Shown: positions 14,551 to 23,620, counted from the first letter of the stretch. The stretch: 33,605 nt of DNA from Akkermansiaceae bacterium UBA4589 (GCA_002387565.1 DGJT01000010.1:1-33605); one strand, 5' to 3'. The notes: generated by a model not told the origin, from the letters alone. Made by a program: numbers and translations.

Positions 14551-15306
14551 TCAACTCGAAATGGTATAGGACTCCATGAGTGCTTTCATTTCTGCGGTAG
14601 CGGCGGTTAACCCAACGGCAATAGAGCGGCTGATAATACTATGACCAATATTAAGCTCGTTTAAATGAGGAAGTGTTAGAATATCCTCAATATTATGGTA
14701 ATTAATCCCATGGCCAGCATTAACAATGATGCCTAAGCTATGAGCCAAGCAAGCTGCCTCATCCAAACGCTCTAAACTGTCAGCTCGTGCTTGTGAGTCA
14801 GGCTCGGTATTAGCAAATTGACCTGTATGTAGCTCAATCTTGGCTGCTCCTATATCTGCGGCTAGTTCGATAGCTTTTAAATCAGGGTCGATAAACAGAC
14901 TGACTAAAATACCTGCGTCTTGAAGAGTCTTAGTGCAGGATTTTATTGCAGCAAAATTAGTTGTTACATTAAGTCCTCCTTCTGTGGTGACTTCTTGGCG
15001 ATGTTCAGGTACGAGACAGACATCATCAGGAGAGAGCTCTAGAGCAAAATCAATGAGCTCTTGGGTGATGCCCATCTCTAAATTAGTAGGTACAGCCACA
15101 CTTGATTTGATCGCACGGGCATCCTCTGGTTGGAGGTGACGTAAGTCCTCGCGAACATGCATGGTGATAGAGTCTGCACCACCAGCGATGGTTAGCTCAG
15201 CGGCTGTCTTGGGTGATGGTTCGACGTTAATCGAATAACGGTCATCACGATAACGCGCTTCACGTAGCGTGGCTACATGGTCAATATTTACACCGAGTTT
15301 TAACAT
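14551..15306 (-). CDS. pdxJ: Pyridoxine 5'-phosphate synthase
   Basis: PdxJ condenses 1-deoxyxylulose 5-phosphate with 3-amino-2-oxopropyl phosphate to form pyridoxine 5'-phosphate, the ring-closing step of the DXP-dependent vitamin B6 route. The 251-residue TIM barrel begins LGVNIDHVATLREAR and shows ADSITMHVREDLRHLQPED, VPTNLEMG, DDVCLVPEHRQEVTTEGGLN, KIELHTGQFAN and GHGINYHN, all matching the family. It heads pdxJ-ruvC-moaC on the minus strand. Upstream towards purH lies a 350-base stretch rich in structured repeats; the leader carries no Shine-Dalgarno sequence. Confidence 0.97.
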   Translation of the reverse strand: MLKLGVNIDHVATLREARYRDDRYSINVEPSPKTAAELTIAGGADSITMHVREDLRHLQPEDARAIKSSVAVPTNLEMGITQELIDFALELSPDDVCLVPEHRQEVTTEGGLNVTTNFAAIKSCTKTLQDAGILVSLFIDPDLKAIELAADIGAAKIELHTGQFANTEPDSQARADSLERLDEAACLAHSLGIIVNAGHGINYHNIEDILTLPHLNELNIGHSIISRSIAVGLTAATAEMKALMESYTISS

Positions 15307-15347
15307 AGGTTTTTAATGGATAAGGGAAAGTGGAAAATTGATAATGA

Positions 15348-15384
15348 ATAACTGAGATAAAGCTTCGTGAGAAGCGATTTTTAG
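15348..15384. repeat. 37-bp direct repeat, copy 1
   Basis: Identical over 37 bases to 15515-15551. It contains the small hairpin GCTTC-GTGA-GAAGC and ends in a T-run (GATTTTTAG). On the plus strand hairpin plus T-run would look like a weak terminator, but the flanking genes are transcribed from the minus strand. Confidence 0.9.
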
Positions 15385-15428
15385 CAATAGCTTATTTAAG
15401 AATTAAATAAGCTGAAACTTCAAAGAAG

Positions 15429-15477
15429 TGTTTTTGGAATTTAAAATGTTCTGTACGAAAACCGCCAAGCGGAGTTT
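15429..15477 (-). repeat. Half hairpin-family member related to the one at 32993-33096
   Basis: Read on the plus strand, GGAATTTAAAATGTTCTGTAC, then AAAACCG and AAGCGGAGT, follow closely the reverse complement of 33046-33098 (GGAATTAAAATGTGCTTAC, AAAACCG, AAGCGGAAT). Only the 3' arm and 3' head strand are present; the 5' half is missing. Confidence 0.6.
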
Positions 15478-15514
15478 TAAGTAAGTAGCCTTGAATATGG
15501 TTAATGAATTAAGG

Positions 15515-15551
15515 ATAACTGAGATAAAGCTTCGTGAGAAGCGATTTTTAG
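15515..15551. repeat. 37-bp direct repeat, copy 2
   Basis: Identical to 15348-15384. It abuts the stem of the full hairpin-family member at 15549-15641, while copy 1 abuts the 11-bp AT hairpin at 15389-15413. Confidence 0.9.
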
Positions 15552-15641
15552 ATTTAACCTGTCTTTGAAGAAGTTGTGAAGCGGAGTGTAGAAAGAACTA
15601 CTCGAGCATCGCAAAAGTTGATGAAAAGGCAGGTTAAACTA
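15549..15641 (-). repeat. Full hairpin-family member behind purH
   Basis: TAGATTTAACCTGTCTTT (15549-15566) pairs with AAAAGGCAGGTTAAACTA (15624-15641) almost completely. The 57-base head, read on the minus strand, gives TTTTGCGATGCTCGAGTAG, six bases, then CTACACTCCGCTTCACAAC. CTCGAGTAG and the CTACACT strand match the copies at 11366 and 12381 although the stems are unrelated. It begins 16 bases after the purH stop and points in the direction of purH. Confidence 0.85.
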
Positions 15642-15656
15642 AAAAGTATCCAGTTA

Positions 15657-17198
15657 TTAGTGTTTAAAGTGACGATGCCCAGTAAACACCATAGCAATAC
15701 CTCCAGCATCGGCTGCCGCAATGACTTCTTCGTCACGGATAGAACCACCTGGTTGGATACAGGCGCTCACACCAGCTGCAATAGCGGCTTCGACACCATC
15801 AGCAAAGGGGAATAGGGCGTCTGAGGCAATGACACTGCCGTCTAGAGAGAGTCCGGCTTCTTGTGCTTTCCATACTGCGAGTCTAGATGAGTCTACACGG
15901 CTCATTTGACCGGCTCCTATGCCTAGAGTACGGTCACTCTTGGCGTAGACAATGGCGTTAGATTTGACGTGGCGTACGACTTTCCACGCAAATTTCAAGG
16001 CTTTGAGTTCTTCTTCGGTTGGTGGGCGTTTGGTGACGACCTTGGATTCTAAATCATCGAGACCCATGACACTGTGATCTTTGTCCATCACCATGAGGCT
16101 GCCAGCTGCGGAGCGTAGTACAGGCGCTTTCTTGGCTTGGAGATAACTCTGCTCCATTTTGATGAGGCGTAAGTTTTTCTTTTTCTGTAGGATAGATCTT
16201 GCTCCTGCTTCAAATTCTGGAGCAATAATCACATCGGTAAATATTTCGGAGATGATACGTGCTAAATCTTCGCTGAGTGGGCGGTTACAGACAATAACTC
16301 CGCCAAATGGTGCTTGGCGATCAGTTTCAAAGGCTTTTTCCCAAGCTTCACGTAAATCACCACTATCACTTTGACCTATACCACAAGGGTTGGTGTGTTT
16401 AAGTATAGCTACGGTAGGACGAGCAAAATCGAGGATTAAATCAGCAGCAGCTTCGATATCAAGGATGTTAGTGTAACTGAGCGCCTTGCCTTGAATCTGA
16501 ATGAAATGCTGATTGAAATCACCATAGAGCTTAGCTCCTTGATGTGGGTTATCACCATAACGTAAGGTTTCTACGAGTGGTAAGTCTAGAGCAAAATTAG
16601 AAGTAGGAGCTTTATAACTGGCGCTAAGATAGTCTGCGATACAACGATCATAAAGAGCGGTTTGATGATAGACTTTAACCGCTAAAGCTTGGCGTAGAGC
16701 TAGAGTTGTTTCTCCTTTGTTAGCTTTTAGCTCAGTGATGACTTGCTCATAATCATCTGTATCGATAACGACAGTCACATGGCTGTGATTCTTGGCAGCA
16801 CTGCGTAACATAGAAGGGCCTCCAATATCTATATTTTCAATTGCTTGTTCTAAAGTGCAATCAGGCTTGGCAATGGTTTCTTTGAAAGGGTAGAGGTTAA
16901 CTACGACTAAGTCGATAGGATTAATGTCATGCTCTTGGGCTGCGCTTACATGAGATTCATCAGCACGTTTGTAGAGTAGTCCGCCGTGTACTTTAGGGTG
17001 TAGGGTTTTGACTCGACCTTCAAATAGCTCTGGAGCTTGGGTGTAATCGGAAACGTCAGTGACAGGAAGGCCTGCGTCTCGAATCGCTTTGGCTGTTCCG
17101 CCTGTGGAAAGGAGTTCATAGTTAAATTCATTAACAAGCAAAGTTGCAAAGTCAATGAGTCCTGTTTTGTCTGATACGGAGAGTAGGGCTCTTTTCAT
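15657..17198 (-). CDS. purH: Bifunctional AICAR formyltransferase / IMP cyclohydrolase
   Basis: PurH performs the last two steps of IMP synthesis. The N-terminal cyclohydrolase domain (about 1-195) starts MKRALLSVSDKTGLIDFA and has LLSTGGTAKAIRDAG, GRVKTLHPKVHGGLL and DLVVVNLYPF. The formyltransferase domain has ETLRYGDNPHQGA, ILKHTNPCGIG with the catalytic Lys-His, FGGVIVCN, and the end PGGSIRDEEVIAAADAGG then MVFTGHRHFKH. The 513 residues are complete. It is divergent from parE, with a good promoter candidate 13 bases before the start codon, and is followed by hairpin repeats rather than a classic terminator. Confidence 0.97.
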   Translation of the reverse strand: MKRALLSVSDKTGLIDFATLLVNEFNYELLSTGGTAKAIRDAGLPVTDVSDYTQAPELFEGRVKTLHPKVHGGLLYKRADESHVSAAQEHDINPIDLVVVNLYPFKETIAKPDCTLEQAIENIDIGGPSMLRSAAKNHSHVTVVIDTDDYEQVITELKANKGETTLALRQALAVKVYHQTALYDRCIADYLSASYKAPTSNFALDLPLVETLRYGDNPHQGAKLYGDFNQHFIQIQGKALSYTNILDIEAAADLILDFARPTVAILKHTNPCGIGQSDSGDLREAWEKAFETDRQAPFGGVIVCNRPLSEDLARIISEIFTDVIIAPEFEAGARSILQKKKNLRLIKMEQSYLQAKKAPVLRSAAGSLMVMDKDHSVMGLDDLESKVVTKRPPTEEELKALKFAWKVVRHVKSNAIVYAKSDRTLGIGAGQMSRVDSSRLAVWKAQEAGLSLDGSVIASDALFPFADGVEAAIAAGVSACIQPGGSIRDEEVIAAADAGGIAMVFTGHRHFKH

Positions 17199-17210
17199 AA
17201 ATACGGCTTA

Positions 17211-17239
17211 TCTATAAAATCATCTACCACTAAAAGCAA
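17211..17239 (-). promoter_or_regulatory. Probable promoter of purH
   Basis: On the minus strand TTGCTT (17239 to 17234), a 17-base spacer and TATAGA (17216 to 17211). A start about 7 bases on would lie roughly 6 bases before the ATG at 17198, so the leader is very short. Confidence 0.5.
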
Positions 17240-17240
17240 T

Positions 17241-17261
17241 GAAAAAGAGTCTTGCTTTTTC
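17241..17261. repeat. Inverted repeat between divergent purH and parE
   Basis: GAAAAAG (17241-17247) and CTTTTTC (17255-17261) are perfect complements around a 7-base loop, just upstream of the purH -35 box. It could be an operator or upstream element; no regulator family is recognised. Confidence 0.3.
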
Positions 17262-17291
17262 AAGATCAATCGGGCAATTTATTTATCAAAT

Positions 17292-19181
17292 ATGATGGCT
17301 GATTCCAAACCAAACGCCTATACAGAAGCGGATATTAAAAGCTTAGATTGGAAAGAGCACATTCGTCGCCGCCCCGGCATGTACATTGGTAAGCTAGGCG
17401 ATGGCACCATGAGTGAAGATGGTATTTACATCTTGCTCAAAGAGGTGGTTGATAATGCTGTTGATGAGTACCTCATGGGGTTTGGTAAAAAAACCGAGAT
17501 CACTATTGACGCCGAAACAGGCCACACACAAGTGAGAGATTATGGCAGAGGTATACCTCTAGGTAAATTGATGGACTGTGCGTCCAAGATGAATACAGGC
17601 GCTAAATATGACAGTAACGCTTTCCAAAAATCAGTAGGCCTTAACGGTGTGGGTATCAAGGCTGTGAATGCTCTTTCTAGTAGCTTTACGATTCAAGCTT
17701 GGCGTGAGGGCGAGACGCGTCTGATTGAATTTAGTAAAGGTGAAGTTGTTAGTGATAAGACTTTTAAAGAAGCCAAGGAGAATGGAACTAGAGTCACTTT
17801 TGATGTGGATAAGTCGGTCTTTCCTAAAAAAGTTAAGTACAAATTAGAGCTAGTAGCTAAAATGTGCCAGTACTATGCTTACCTTAATCCTGGGCTAGGT
17901 TTAGTTCTCAATGGTAAGAGATTTTATTCAAAAAATGGCTTGCTTGATTTGCTTAAGGACGAAATGGGCGAGCAAGAGCCTTGCTACGATTTAATTCATC
18001 TCAAAGGCAAAGATATTGAAATAGTATTCACACATACAGCCGATAGTTCTGAAGACTACTACAGTTTTGTCAATGGGCAAAACACCCATCAAGGAGGTAC
18101 GCATTTACAAGCTTTTCGTGAAGGCTTGGTCAAGGAGGTTAGAGAGTTTTATAAAAAGCAATTTGAGCCTTCAGATGTGAGGTCAGGGATTGTGGCCGCT
18201 ATTGCGATACGTATTCAGGAACCAGTCTTTGAATCGCAAACGAAAACTAAGCTTGGTAGTAGTCATATGGCTCCAGAAGGTGAAACTCTACGTACTTTTA
18301 TTGGTAATTTTATCAAGCAGGAGTTAGATAATTATCTCTATAAAAATACAGATACAGCTGAACTTATTCACAAGCGCATCTTGCTTGCCGAGCGTGAACG
18401 CAAAGAATTGTCTGGAGTTAAAAAGCTAGCTCGTGAACGAGCACGCCAATCTAAAATTCATAATAAAAAGCTCAGAGATTGCAGGCTCCATCAAAATACT
18501 AAAGATGGTGTGGGTAAGCTGAGTACTTTGTTTATCACTGAGGGTGATAGTGCTAGTGGCTCTATTACCAAAAGCCGTGATGTTAAAACACAGGCTGTTT
18601 TCTCTCTACGTGGTAAGCCTTTGAACTGTTATGGGCTCACCAAAAAGGTGGTTTATGAAAATGAGGAGTTTGCCTTATTACAAGCAGCATTAGGTATTGA
18701 AGAGGGGATTGAGAATCTACGCTATGAACGAGTGGTCATATCCACAGATGCTGACGTTGACGGCATGCACATCCGTCTATTGTTACTGACATTCTTCTTA
18801 CAATTTTTCCCAGATTTAGTGCGTGATGGGCATTTATACTTATTACAGACTCCGTTATTTAGGGTGAGAAACAAGAAAAAGACTCTCTACTGTTACGATG
18901 ATGAAGAGAAAGATGCTGCGCTAAAAGAGCTAGGCAAAGCTTCAGAGATAACACGTTTTAAAGGTTTAGGAGAGATTTCGCCTGATGAGTTTGGTTTTAT
19001 GATTGGTAAGGATATGCGTCTTGATCCTGTAAATTATTTTGAAGGTCGTAGATTGCGTGAAATGCTAGCTTTCTTTATGGGTAAAAATACCCCAGATCGC
19101 CAAGTGTATATTATGGATAACTTACGTGAGGAAATTGACAAGGTTGACCCAACTGAAATAGCATCAGCTGTAGAATTATGA
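17292..19181 (+). CDS. parE: Type IIA topoisomerase B subunit (ParE-like)
   Basis: ATPase subunit of a type II topoisomerase, acting with the ParC-like protein encoded next. The 629 residues show the GHKL ATPase motifs RRRPGMYIG, EVVDNAVDEY, DYGRGIP and GLNGVGIKAVNALS, the transducer QTKTKLGS, and the TOPRIM motifs FITEGDSASGS (Glu near 416) and STDADVDGMHIR (near 485). There is no GyrB-type insert, and the C-terminus has the GLGEI and RRLREMLAFFM region. Pairing with a ParC-like gene rather than gyrA, and a short TOPRIM part, favour topoisomerase IV (decatenation), though in some phyla such second pairs have unclear roles. The start is a double ATG; the end overlaps parC by four bases. Confidence 0.85.
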   Translation: MMADSKPNAYTEADIKSLDWKEHIRRRPGMYIGKLGDGTMSEDGIYILLKEVVDNAVDEYLMGFGKKTEITIDAETGHTQVRDYGRGIPLGKLMDCASKMNTGAKYDSNAFQKSVGLNGVGIKAVNALSSSFTIQAWREGETRLIEFSKGEVVSDKTFKEAKENGTRVTFDVDKSVFPKKVKYKLELVAKMCQYYAYLNPGLGLVLNGKRFYSKNGLLDLLKDEMGEQEPCYDLIHLKGKDIEIVFTHTADSSEDYYSFVNGQNTHQGGTHLQAFREGLVKEVREFYKKQFEPSDVRSGIVAAIAIRIQEPVFESQTKTKLGSSHMAPEGETLRTFIGNFIKQELDNYLYKNTDTAELIHKRILLAERERKELSGVKKLARERARQSKIHNKKLRDCRLHQNTKDGVGKLSTLFITEGDSASGSITKSRDVKTQAVFSLRGKPLNCYGLTKKVVYENEEFALLQAALGIEEGIENLRYERVVISTDADVDGMHIRLLLLTFFLQFFPDLVRDGHLYLLQTPLFRVRNKKKTLYCYDDEEKDAALKELGKASEITRFKGLGEISPDEFGFMIGKDMRLDPVNYFEGRRLREMLAFFMGKNTPDRQVYIMDNLREEIDKVDPTEIASAVEL

Positions 19182-21394
19182 TGAGCTTAGATAAATCAGA
19201 CAACCAAGATGAATTTAGCTTTGATGGAGATAGCAATAGCTCCGCTAGTCATTCTAATGAGGCGTCAAAAAGTAATGAAGCTGAAACTCCTGCAGAAGAT
19301 GCTGTAGAGAATCAAGATAAGCTGCAAGAATCTTATACTATAGATGATTCTCAAGAACCAGAAAGTGAAGTTGAAATTGAGGAAGAAGAGCACTTAGAAG
19401 AAGTGTTTTTAAACGAAGGTGCTAATGAAAGCCTCGGTGGAATGTATGCCCACTACTTCCTTGATTATGCTAGTTATGTTATTCTTGAGCGTGCGGTTCC
19501 TTACCTTAGTGATGGGCTTAAGCCTGTACAGCGTCGTATTTTGCACGCAATGCGAGAGCTTGAGGACGGACGTTACAACAAGGTAGCTAAAATCATAGGT
19601 AACACTATGGCTTACCACCCTCATGGTGACGCCTCTATTGCTGATGCCATGGTGCAAATCGGTCAAAAAGACCTGCTTATTGATATGCAAGGTAATTGGG
19701 GTAACGTCCTCACAGGCGATAGAGCTGCTGCCTCACGTTATATTGAAGCACGTTTAACTCCGTTTGCCCTCGAAGTGCTCTACAGCCCTAAGATTACCGA
19801 GTGGATGTCAAGTTACGATGGACGTAGCAAAGAGCCAGTATCTCTGCCGGTTAAATTCCCATTATTGCTAGCCCAAGGAGGAGAAGGGATTGCAGTAGGC
19901 TTAGCTTGTAAAATTTTACCACACAACTTCCTTGAGCTCATTGATGCGTCAATTGCGGCATTGCGTAACCAAAAAGTTGACTTGTTACCAGACTTTTTGA
20001 CTGGAGGTCTTATGGATGCCACTGACTACAAAGAAGGCTTACGTGGAGGCAAAGTACGTTTAAGAGCAGAAATGAGCATTATAAAGGTGAATCGTAGCCA
20101 AGTGATTAATATTACGGAAATTCCAGCCACGACGACGACTAGCTCACTTATTGACAGTATTGTGTCAGCCGCAGAAAAAAATAAGATTAAAATTAGTAAA
20201 ATTGAGGATAACACTTCAGCCGAGGCTAATATATTGGTTTATTTGCCTGCAGGTGCGGATGCTGAATTAGCTATGGAAGGGTTGTATGCTTTTACTGATT
20301 GCGAGGTGTCAATCTCCTCTAATGTCTGTGTTATTTCAGAGGGTAAACCGCAATTTATTGGAGTTAATGAAGTGCTCAAACAATCTGCCTTGCATACTAA
20401 GGAAATGCTAGGTCAGGAGTTAGAAGTGAAGCTAGATGAACTTAAGAATCGTTGGCATGCTCTTAGTTTAGAAAAAATATTTATTGAGCAAAAAATTTAC
20501 CGCGATATAGAAAATTGTGAAACATGGGAAGAAGTCTTGGCCTCAATTATTAAAGGGTTAAAACCTTTTGTTAAAGAGTTAGAAAAACCAGTGAGCAAGG
20601 ATGATATTATCAAGCTTACAGAAATTAGAATTAAAAAGATTTCTAAGTACGACCAAGATAAAGCTCAGAATCAGTTAGATATTTTAACCCAAGATATTGA
20701 ACAGGTTCAAAAAGACCTTAATCAACTCACTAGGTACGCTATTCGTTATTTCAAAAACTTAGCTAAATCTTATGGTAAAGGCAAAGAGCGCAAGACTAAG
20801 ATAACCAGCTTTGCTAAAATTAATCGTAGCCAAGTAGCTATAGCTACCGAGACATTACGCTTAGATAAAAAAGAAGGGTTTGCTGGTTGGGGGCTTAAGC
20901 GGACCGAAGGAGAGGAACTCTGCAAATGTTCAAAATTAGATGATATTTTAGTCATCGATAAAGAGGGAGTTTTAAGTGTGAGAAAAGTCTCAGAAAAATT
21001 TTATGTGGGTAAATCTCCACTCTATGTAGGTGTGTTTAATAAAGAAAAACCACTCGTCTTCAGTTTAGTTTACCGTAATGGTCGAGCAGGAGACGTGATG
21101 ATTAAGCGCTTTAAAGTAGGAGGTATTACGCGTGATAAAGAATACCCACTCACTCAAGGGAAAGCTGGTAGTAGGGTGCTTTATTTTAATTACCACGAGA
21201 CAGAAGAGGCCAGTAATGAAGGAGGAGTAATGCTTCATCTTAAATCTGATTTAGCATTGAGAAATTTATCACGCCTCGTTTTATTTGAAAATTACCGTAT
21301 TAAAACACGTTCTTCTAAAGGAAATTTGCTTACGAAACACCCAGTTGACAGAGTGGTAAATGCTCTTAAAAAAGATTTAGAAGAAGCTAACTAA
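19178..21394 (+). CDS. parC: Type IIA topoisomerase A subunit (ParC-like) with acidic N-terminal extension
   Basis: DNA breakage and rejoining subunit. Residues 1 to about 82 form a Ser/Asp/Glu-rich extension absent from E. coli ParC. The canonical part then starts at GGMYAHYFLDYASYVILERA, with LSDGLKPVQRRILHAM, YHPHGDASIADAMVQI, and GDRAAASRYIEARLTPFA holding catalytic Tyr188. The C-terminal part has a coiled segment (about 440-520) and a short beta-rich region ending in LLTKHPVDRVV; it lacks a full GyrA-type six-blade repeat with a GyrA box, which argues against gyrase. At 738 residues the length is normal when the extension is included. Translation is coupled to parE (ATGA overlap). Confidence 0.88.
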   Translation: MMSLDKSDNQDEFSFDGDSNSSASHSNEASKSNEAETPAEDAVENQDKLQESYTIDDSQEPESEVEIEEEEHLEEVFLNEGANESLGGMYAHYFLDYASYVILERAVPYLSDGLKPVQRRILHAMRELEDGRYNKVAKIIGNTMAYHPHGDASIADAMVQIGQKDLLIDMQGNWGNVLTGDRAAASRYIEARLTPFALEVLYSPKITEWMSSYDGRSKEPVSLPVKFPLLLAQGGEGIAVGLACKILPHNFLELIDASIAALRNQKVDLLPDFLTGGLMDATDYKEGLRGGKVRLRAEMSIIKVNRSQVINITEIPATTTTSSLIDSIVSAAEKNKIKISKIEDNTSAEANILVYLPAGADAELAMEGLYAFTDCEVSISSNVCVISEGKPQFIGVNEVLKQSALHTKEMLGQELEVKLDELKNRWHALSLEKIFIEQKIYRDIENCETWEEVLASIIKGLKPFVKELEKPVSKDDIIKLTEIRIKKISKYDQDKAQNQLDILTQDIEQVQKDLNQLTRYAIRYFKNLAKSYGKGKERKTKITSFAKINRSQVAIATETLRLDKKEGFAGWGLKRTEGEELCKCSKLDDILVIDKEGVLSVRKVSEKFYVGKSPLYVGVFNKEKPLVFSLVYRNGRAGDVMIKRFKVGGITRDKEYPLTQGKAGSRVLYFNYHETEEASNEGGVMLHLKSDLALRNLSRLVLFENYRIKTRSSKGNLLTKHPVDRVVNALKKDLEEAN

Positions 21395-21430
21395 TATTAG
21401 TATAAGGAAAGCTAAAAATAAGCTTTTAAA
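21391..21430 (+). terminator. Weak hairpin region between parC and the secretin gene
   Basis: CTAATATTAG (21391-21400) is a perfect palindrome at the parC stop. AAAGCT (21408-21413) and AGCTTT (21421-21426) form a 6-bp stem, followed eight to ten bases later by CTTTTTCTTCTC. This could reduce read-through into the next gene, but the stem is AT-rich and the T-run is offset. Confidence 0.3.
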
Positions 21431-21463
21431 ATAACTTTTTCTTCTCTTTAATACTCAAACTAT

Positions 21464-23620
21464 ATGAGTTTTATAAATTCTAAATCTTTATTAACTGTAC
21501 TATGTATCAGTTTGCTGAGTCTTCATTTAGTGAAAGCTCAAGCTATACAAGGAGAAGCTGTACGTGGAAAATTAAGATCAATTAGCCCTATTCAAATTGA
21601 TATAGAAGGGGTCACGCTCATAGAAGCTGTAGAAAGGCTCAAAAATATTACTAGTGCCAAAGGTATGTCAGAGTTTAATGTTCTTTATGATTTAAGTTCT
21701 CAGCCAGGGTTAGCTGAGCGAACTGCTAATTTATATTTAGAAAATATTAATGCTGATTTTGCTTTTGAACAAATTTTGCAAACTTTTGGTGTGGCAGCTA
21801 TTTACGATAACTATGCAATTAGGCTTATTCCGACTCAAGGCAATAATGTTGGTTTTATTAGTAAAAAATGGCAGGTTCCTCCTGTTTTTTTTAAAAACTT
21901 GGCTGAAAAAACAGCGGGAGACCCTAGTGCCTTTAATACGGTTTCTGTGCAAAAACCTATCGATATTTTAAAACAATTAGGGGTTAGCATGCCTGAAGGT
22001 TCAAGTGTTATTTATTTAGCTAGTAGTAACTTTTTAGAAGTAAGAGCCCCTGTCCAAAGCATTGATATTATTGATAAACTTGTCATAGAGGCCAAACAAA
22101 AGGAAGCTTCACAAGTGAGCTTGCGAATTAAATATGTCGTTATTAATCAAGATGAGTTAGATGAGTTAGGTTTTGATTGGGTAACAGGCGGCTTTACTAA
22201 TATTACAGGTGGAGCAGCAATATCAGACACGGTTAATGATAATTTACTCGATGTAACTACTAATCTCACTTCTACACCTACACAAGCTCTTACTGCTGGC
22301 AATAGAACCATTACAGAGCTTGGTGAATTTAACAGTGCTTTAGAAACTATAGTTGGAGATTTAACTAGAATAGAACAAGGATCAGCTAAAGGGGAGCGAA
22401 CTCCAGGAGTTCTGTCTTATATTCAAAATTTTGAGTCATCTAAACAAGCCACTGTAATGCTCAGAGCTCTCTCTCAAGCTAAAAGTTTTGATGTCATGGA
22501 AGCTCCTCATGTCGTGGTTAAATCAGGTCAGCAAGGAACTTTTTTTAAAGGGGGTGAAATAAAGTACCCAACCGCGTATGAGCAAGCTGAAATATCTGAA
22601 TCAGGAGGCGATTTTTCTGTAGATATACTCACAGGTGAGATTGCTAACATAATTCCTAGTAATTTCTCTGTTAAGCCATCTCACCCTACTGATTTTGAAA
22701 CTCAAAAATTAGGGCTTGAACTCAAGGTAACGCCTAATTTATCAGCCAATAATCAGCTAATTAACCTTAATATCAACCCTAAGTTTTATGAGTTTCAAGG
22801 TTTTTTGAGTTTTGGAGAGAGGATACTAAATGTCGCTTATAATGATGAGTTATATATAGATAGAGATCTTGATGGCATTATTCTTGTAGGTGAAGACTCA
22901 ACTGGGAAAAAAGTTGTTATTGAAAATGTGTTGGGAGGTGTAGCCAATAGTATTATATTATTTGATAACGATCTTGATGGTTTAATTGATGGAGTACAGA
23001 GTATTACGAACAGTATAACAGCTACTGAAACTGGAGCTGAAAATCTGCAGACTAATTTAGCTGTAACTAATCGTGCAGGTAATGTTGAAAACTACAGAGG
23101 CTTGTTTATTTATTTTAATCTTCAAATAGCAGACTTTATCAATAATAATGCTGGTATAGGTTTGCCTAATAGTAGTGAAAATGGTAGTGGTTTAGGATTT
23201 GCCAATGGTCAAACATTTGATACTATTGATCTAGATAAATCAGATGGAATACGTTACCAAGCTTCTTTTGATCTTACCGTTAGTCCATTTAGTGTTTTGG
23301 CAGATATAGGCTTCATTTATTTCGTTGATCCAAATGATTATGACGTTTATGAAGCTACACCCAATTATGTAGTGCAACCTATTTTTGATAAAACTGAGCT
23401 CAATACTCAAGCGACGATTCAATCGGGTGAAACAGTACTTTTGGGAGGATTATTACAACAAAATAAAATCACGCTTGATGATTCTTTGCCTCTATTAGGA
23501 GATATCCCTCTAGCTGGTCGTTTATTTAAAAATGAGGGAGAGGATGTAGAGAGTAAAGCGATACTTATATTTATCGAAGCTATAGCGCAAGATCCATTAG
23601 GTAATCCGGTTGCTAATTAG
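21464..23620 (+). CDS. Secretin-like outer-membrane protein, Amuc_1098/GspD-PilQ type
   Basis: The 718-residue product has a signal peptide ending LHLVKAQA and N-terminal modules including IDIEGVTLIEAVERLKNIT and NADFAFEQILQTFGVAAIYDNYAIRLI, similar to secretin/TonB N-domains. The C-terminus has the secretin end: QATIQSGETVLLGGLLQQN then SLPLLGDIPLAGRLFKNEG and an ILIFIEA strand. Secretins form large outer-membrane channels for type II secretion or type IV pili. The type with a long insert between modules fits the Amuc_1098 family of Verrucomicrobiota. The insert holds two D-x-D-x-D-G calcium-loop-like motifs (466-471 and 501-506). No pilus or Gsp partner gene is in the window. It converges on birA with only 19 bases between the stops and no visible terminator. 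Confidence 0.8.
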   Translation: MSFINSKSLLTVLCISLLSLHLVKAQAIQGEAVRGKLRSISPIQIDIEGVTLIEAVERLKNITSAKGMSEFNVLYDLSSQPGLAERTANLYLENINADFAFEQILQTFGVAAIYDNYAIRLIPTQGNNVGFISKKWQVPPVFFKNLAEKTAGDPSAFNTVSVQKPIDILKQLGVSMPEGSSVIYLASSNFLEVRAPVQSIDIIDKLVIEAKQKEASQVSLRIKYVVINQDELDELGFDWVTGGFTNITGGAAISDTVNDNLLDVTTNLTSTPTQALTAGNRTITELGEFNSALETIVGDLTRIEQGSAKGERTPGVLSYIQNFESSKQATVMLRALSQAKSFDVMEAPHVVVKSGQQGTFFKGGEIKYPTAYEQAEISESGGDFSVDILTGEIANIIPSNFSVKPSHPTDFETQKLGLELKVTPNLSANNQLINLNINPKFYEFQGFLSFGERILNVAYNDELYIDRDLDGIILVGEDSTGKKVVIENVLGGVANSIILFDNDLDGLIDGVQSITNSITATETGAENLQTNLAVTNRAGNVENYRGLFIYFNLQIADFINNNAGIGLPNSSENGSGLGFANGQTFDTIDLDKSDGIRYQASFDLTVSPFSVLADIGFIYFVDPNDYDVYEATPNYVVQPIFDKTELNTQATIQSGETVLLGGLLQQNKITLDDSLPLLGDIPLAGRLFKNEGEDVESKAILIFIEAIAQDPLGNPVAN

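Larger units (their letters stand above)
15307..15656. other. Repeat-rich gap between purH and pdxJ
   Basis: These 350 bases contain no gene. They hold a full hairpin-family member (15549-15641), a half member (15429-15477), two copies of a 37-bp direct repeat (15348-15384, 15515-15551), and a perfect 11-bp hairpin, AGCTTATTTAA and TTAAATAAGCT separated by GAA (15389-15413). Short ORFs crossing into purH here are not credible genes. Confidence 0.75.

Noticed and set aside
11366..15641. CRISPR array
   Set aside because: Repeats are few, long, unevenly spaced and of mixed orientation; there are no regular spacers and no cas genes.
15554..15748. Short ORFs in the purH-pdxJ gap and over the purH 3' end
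   Set aside because: They overlap purH in another frame or run through the hairpin repeats, and show no family pattern.
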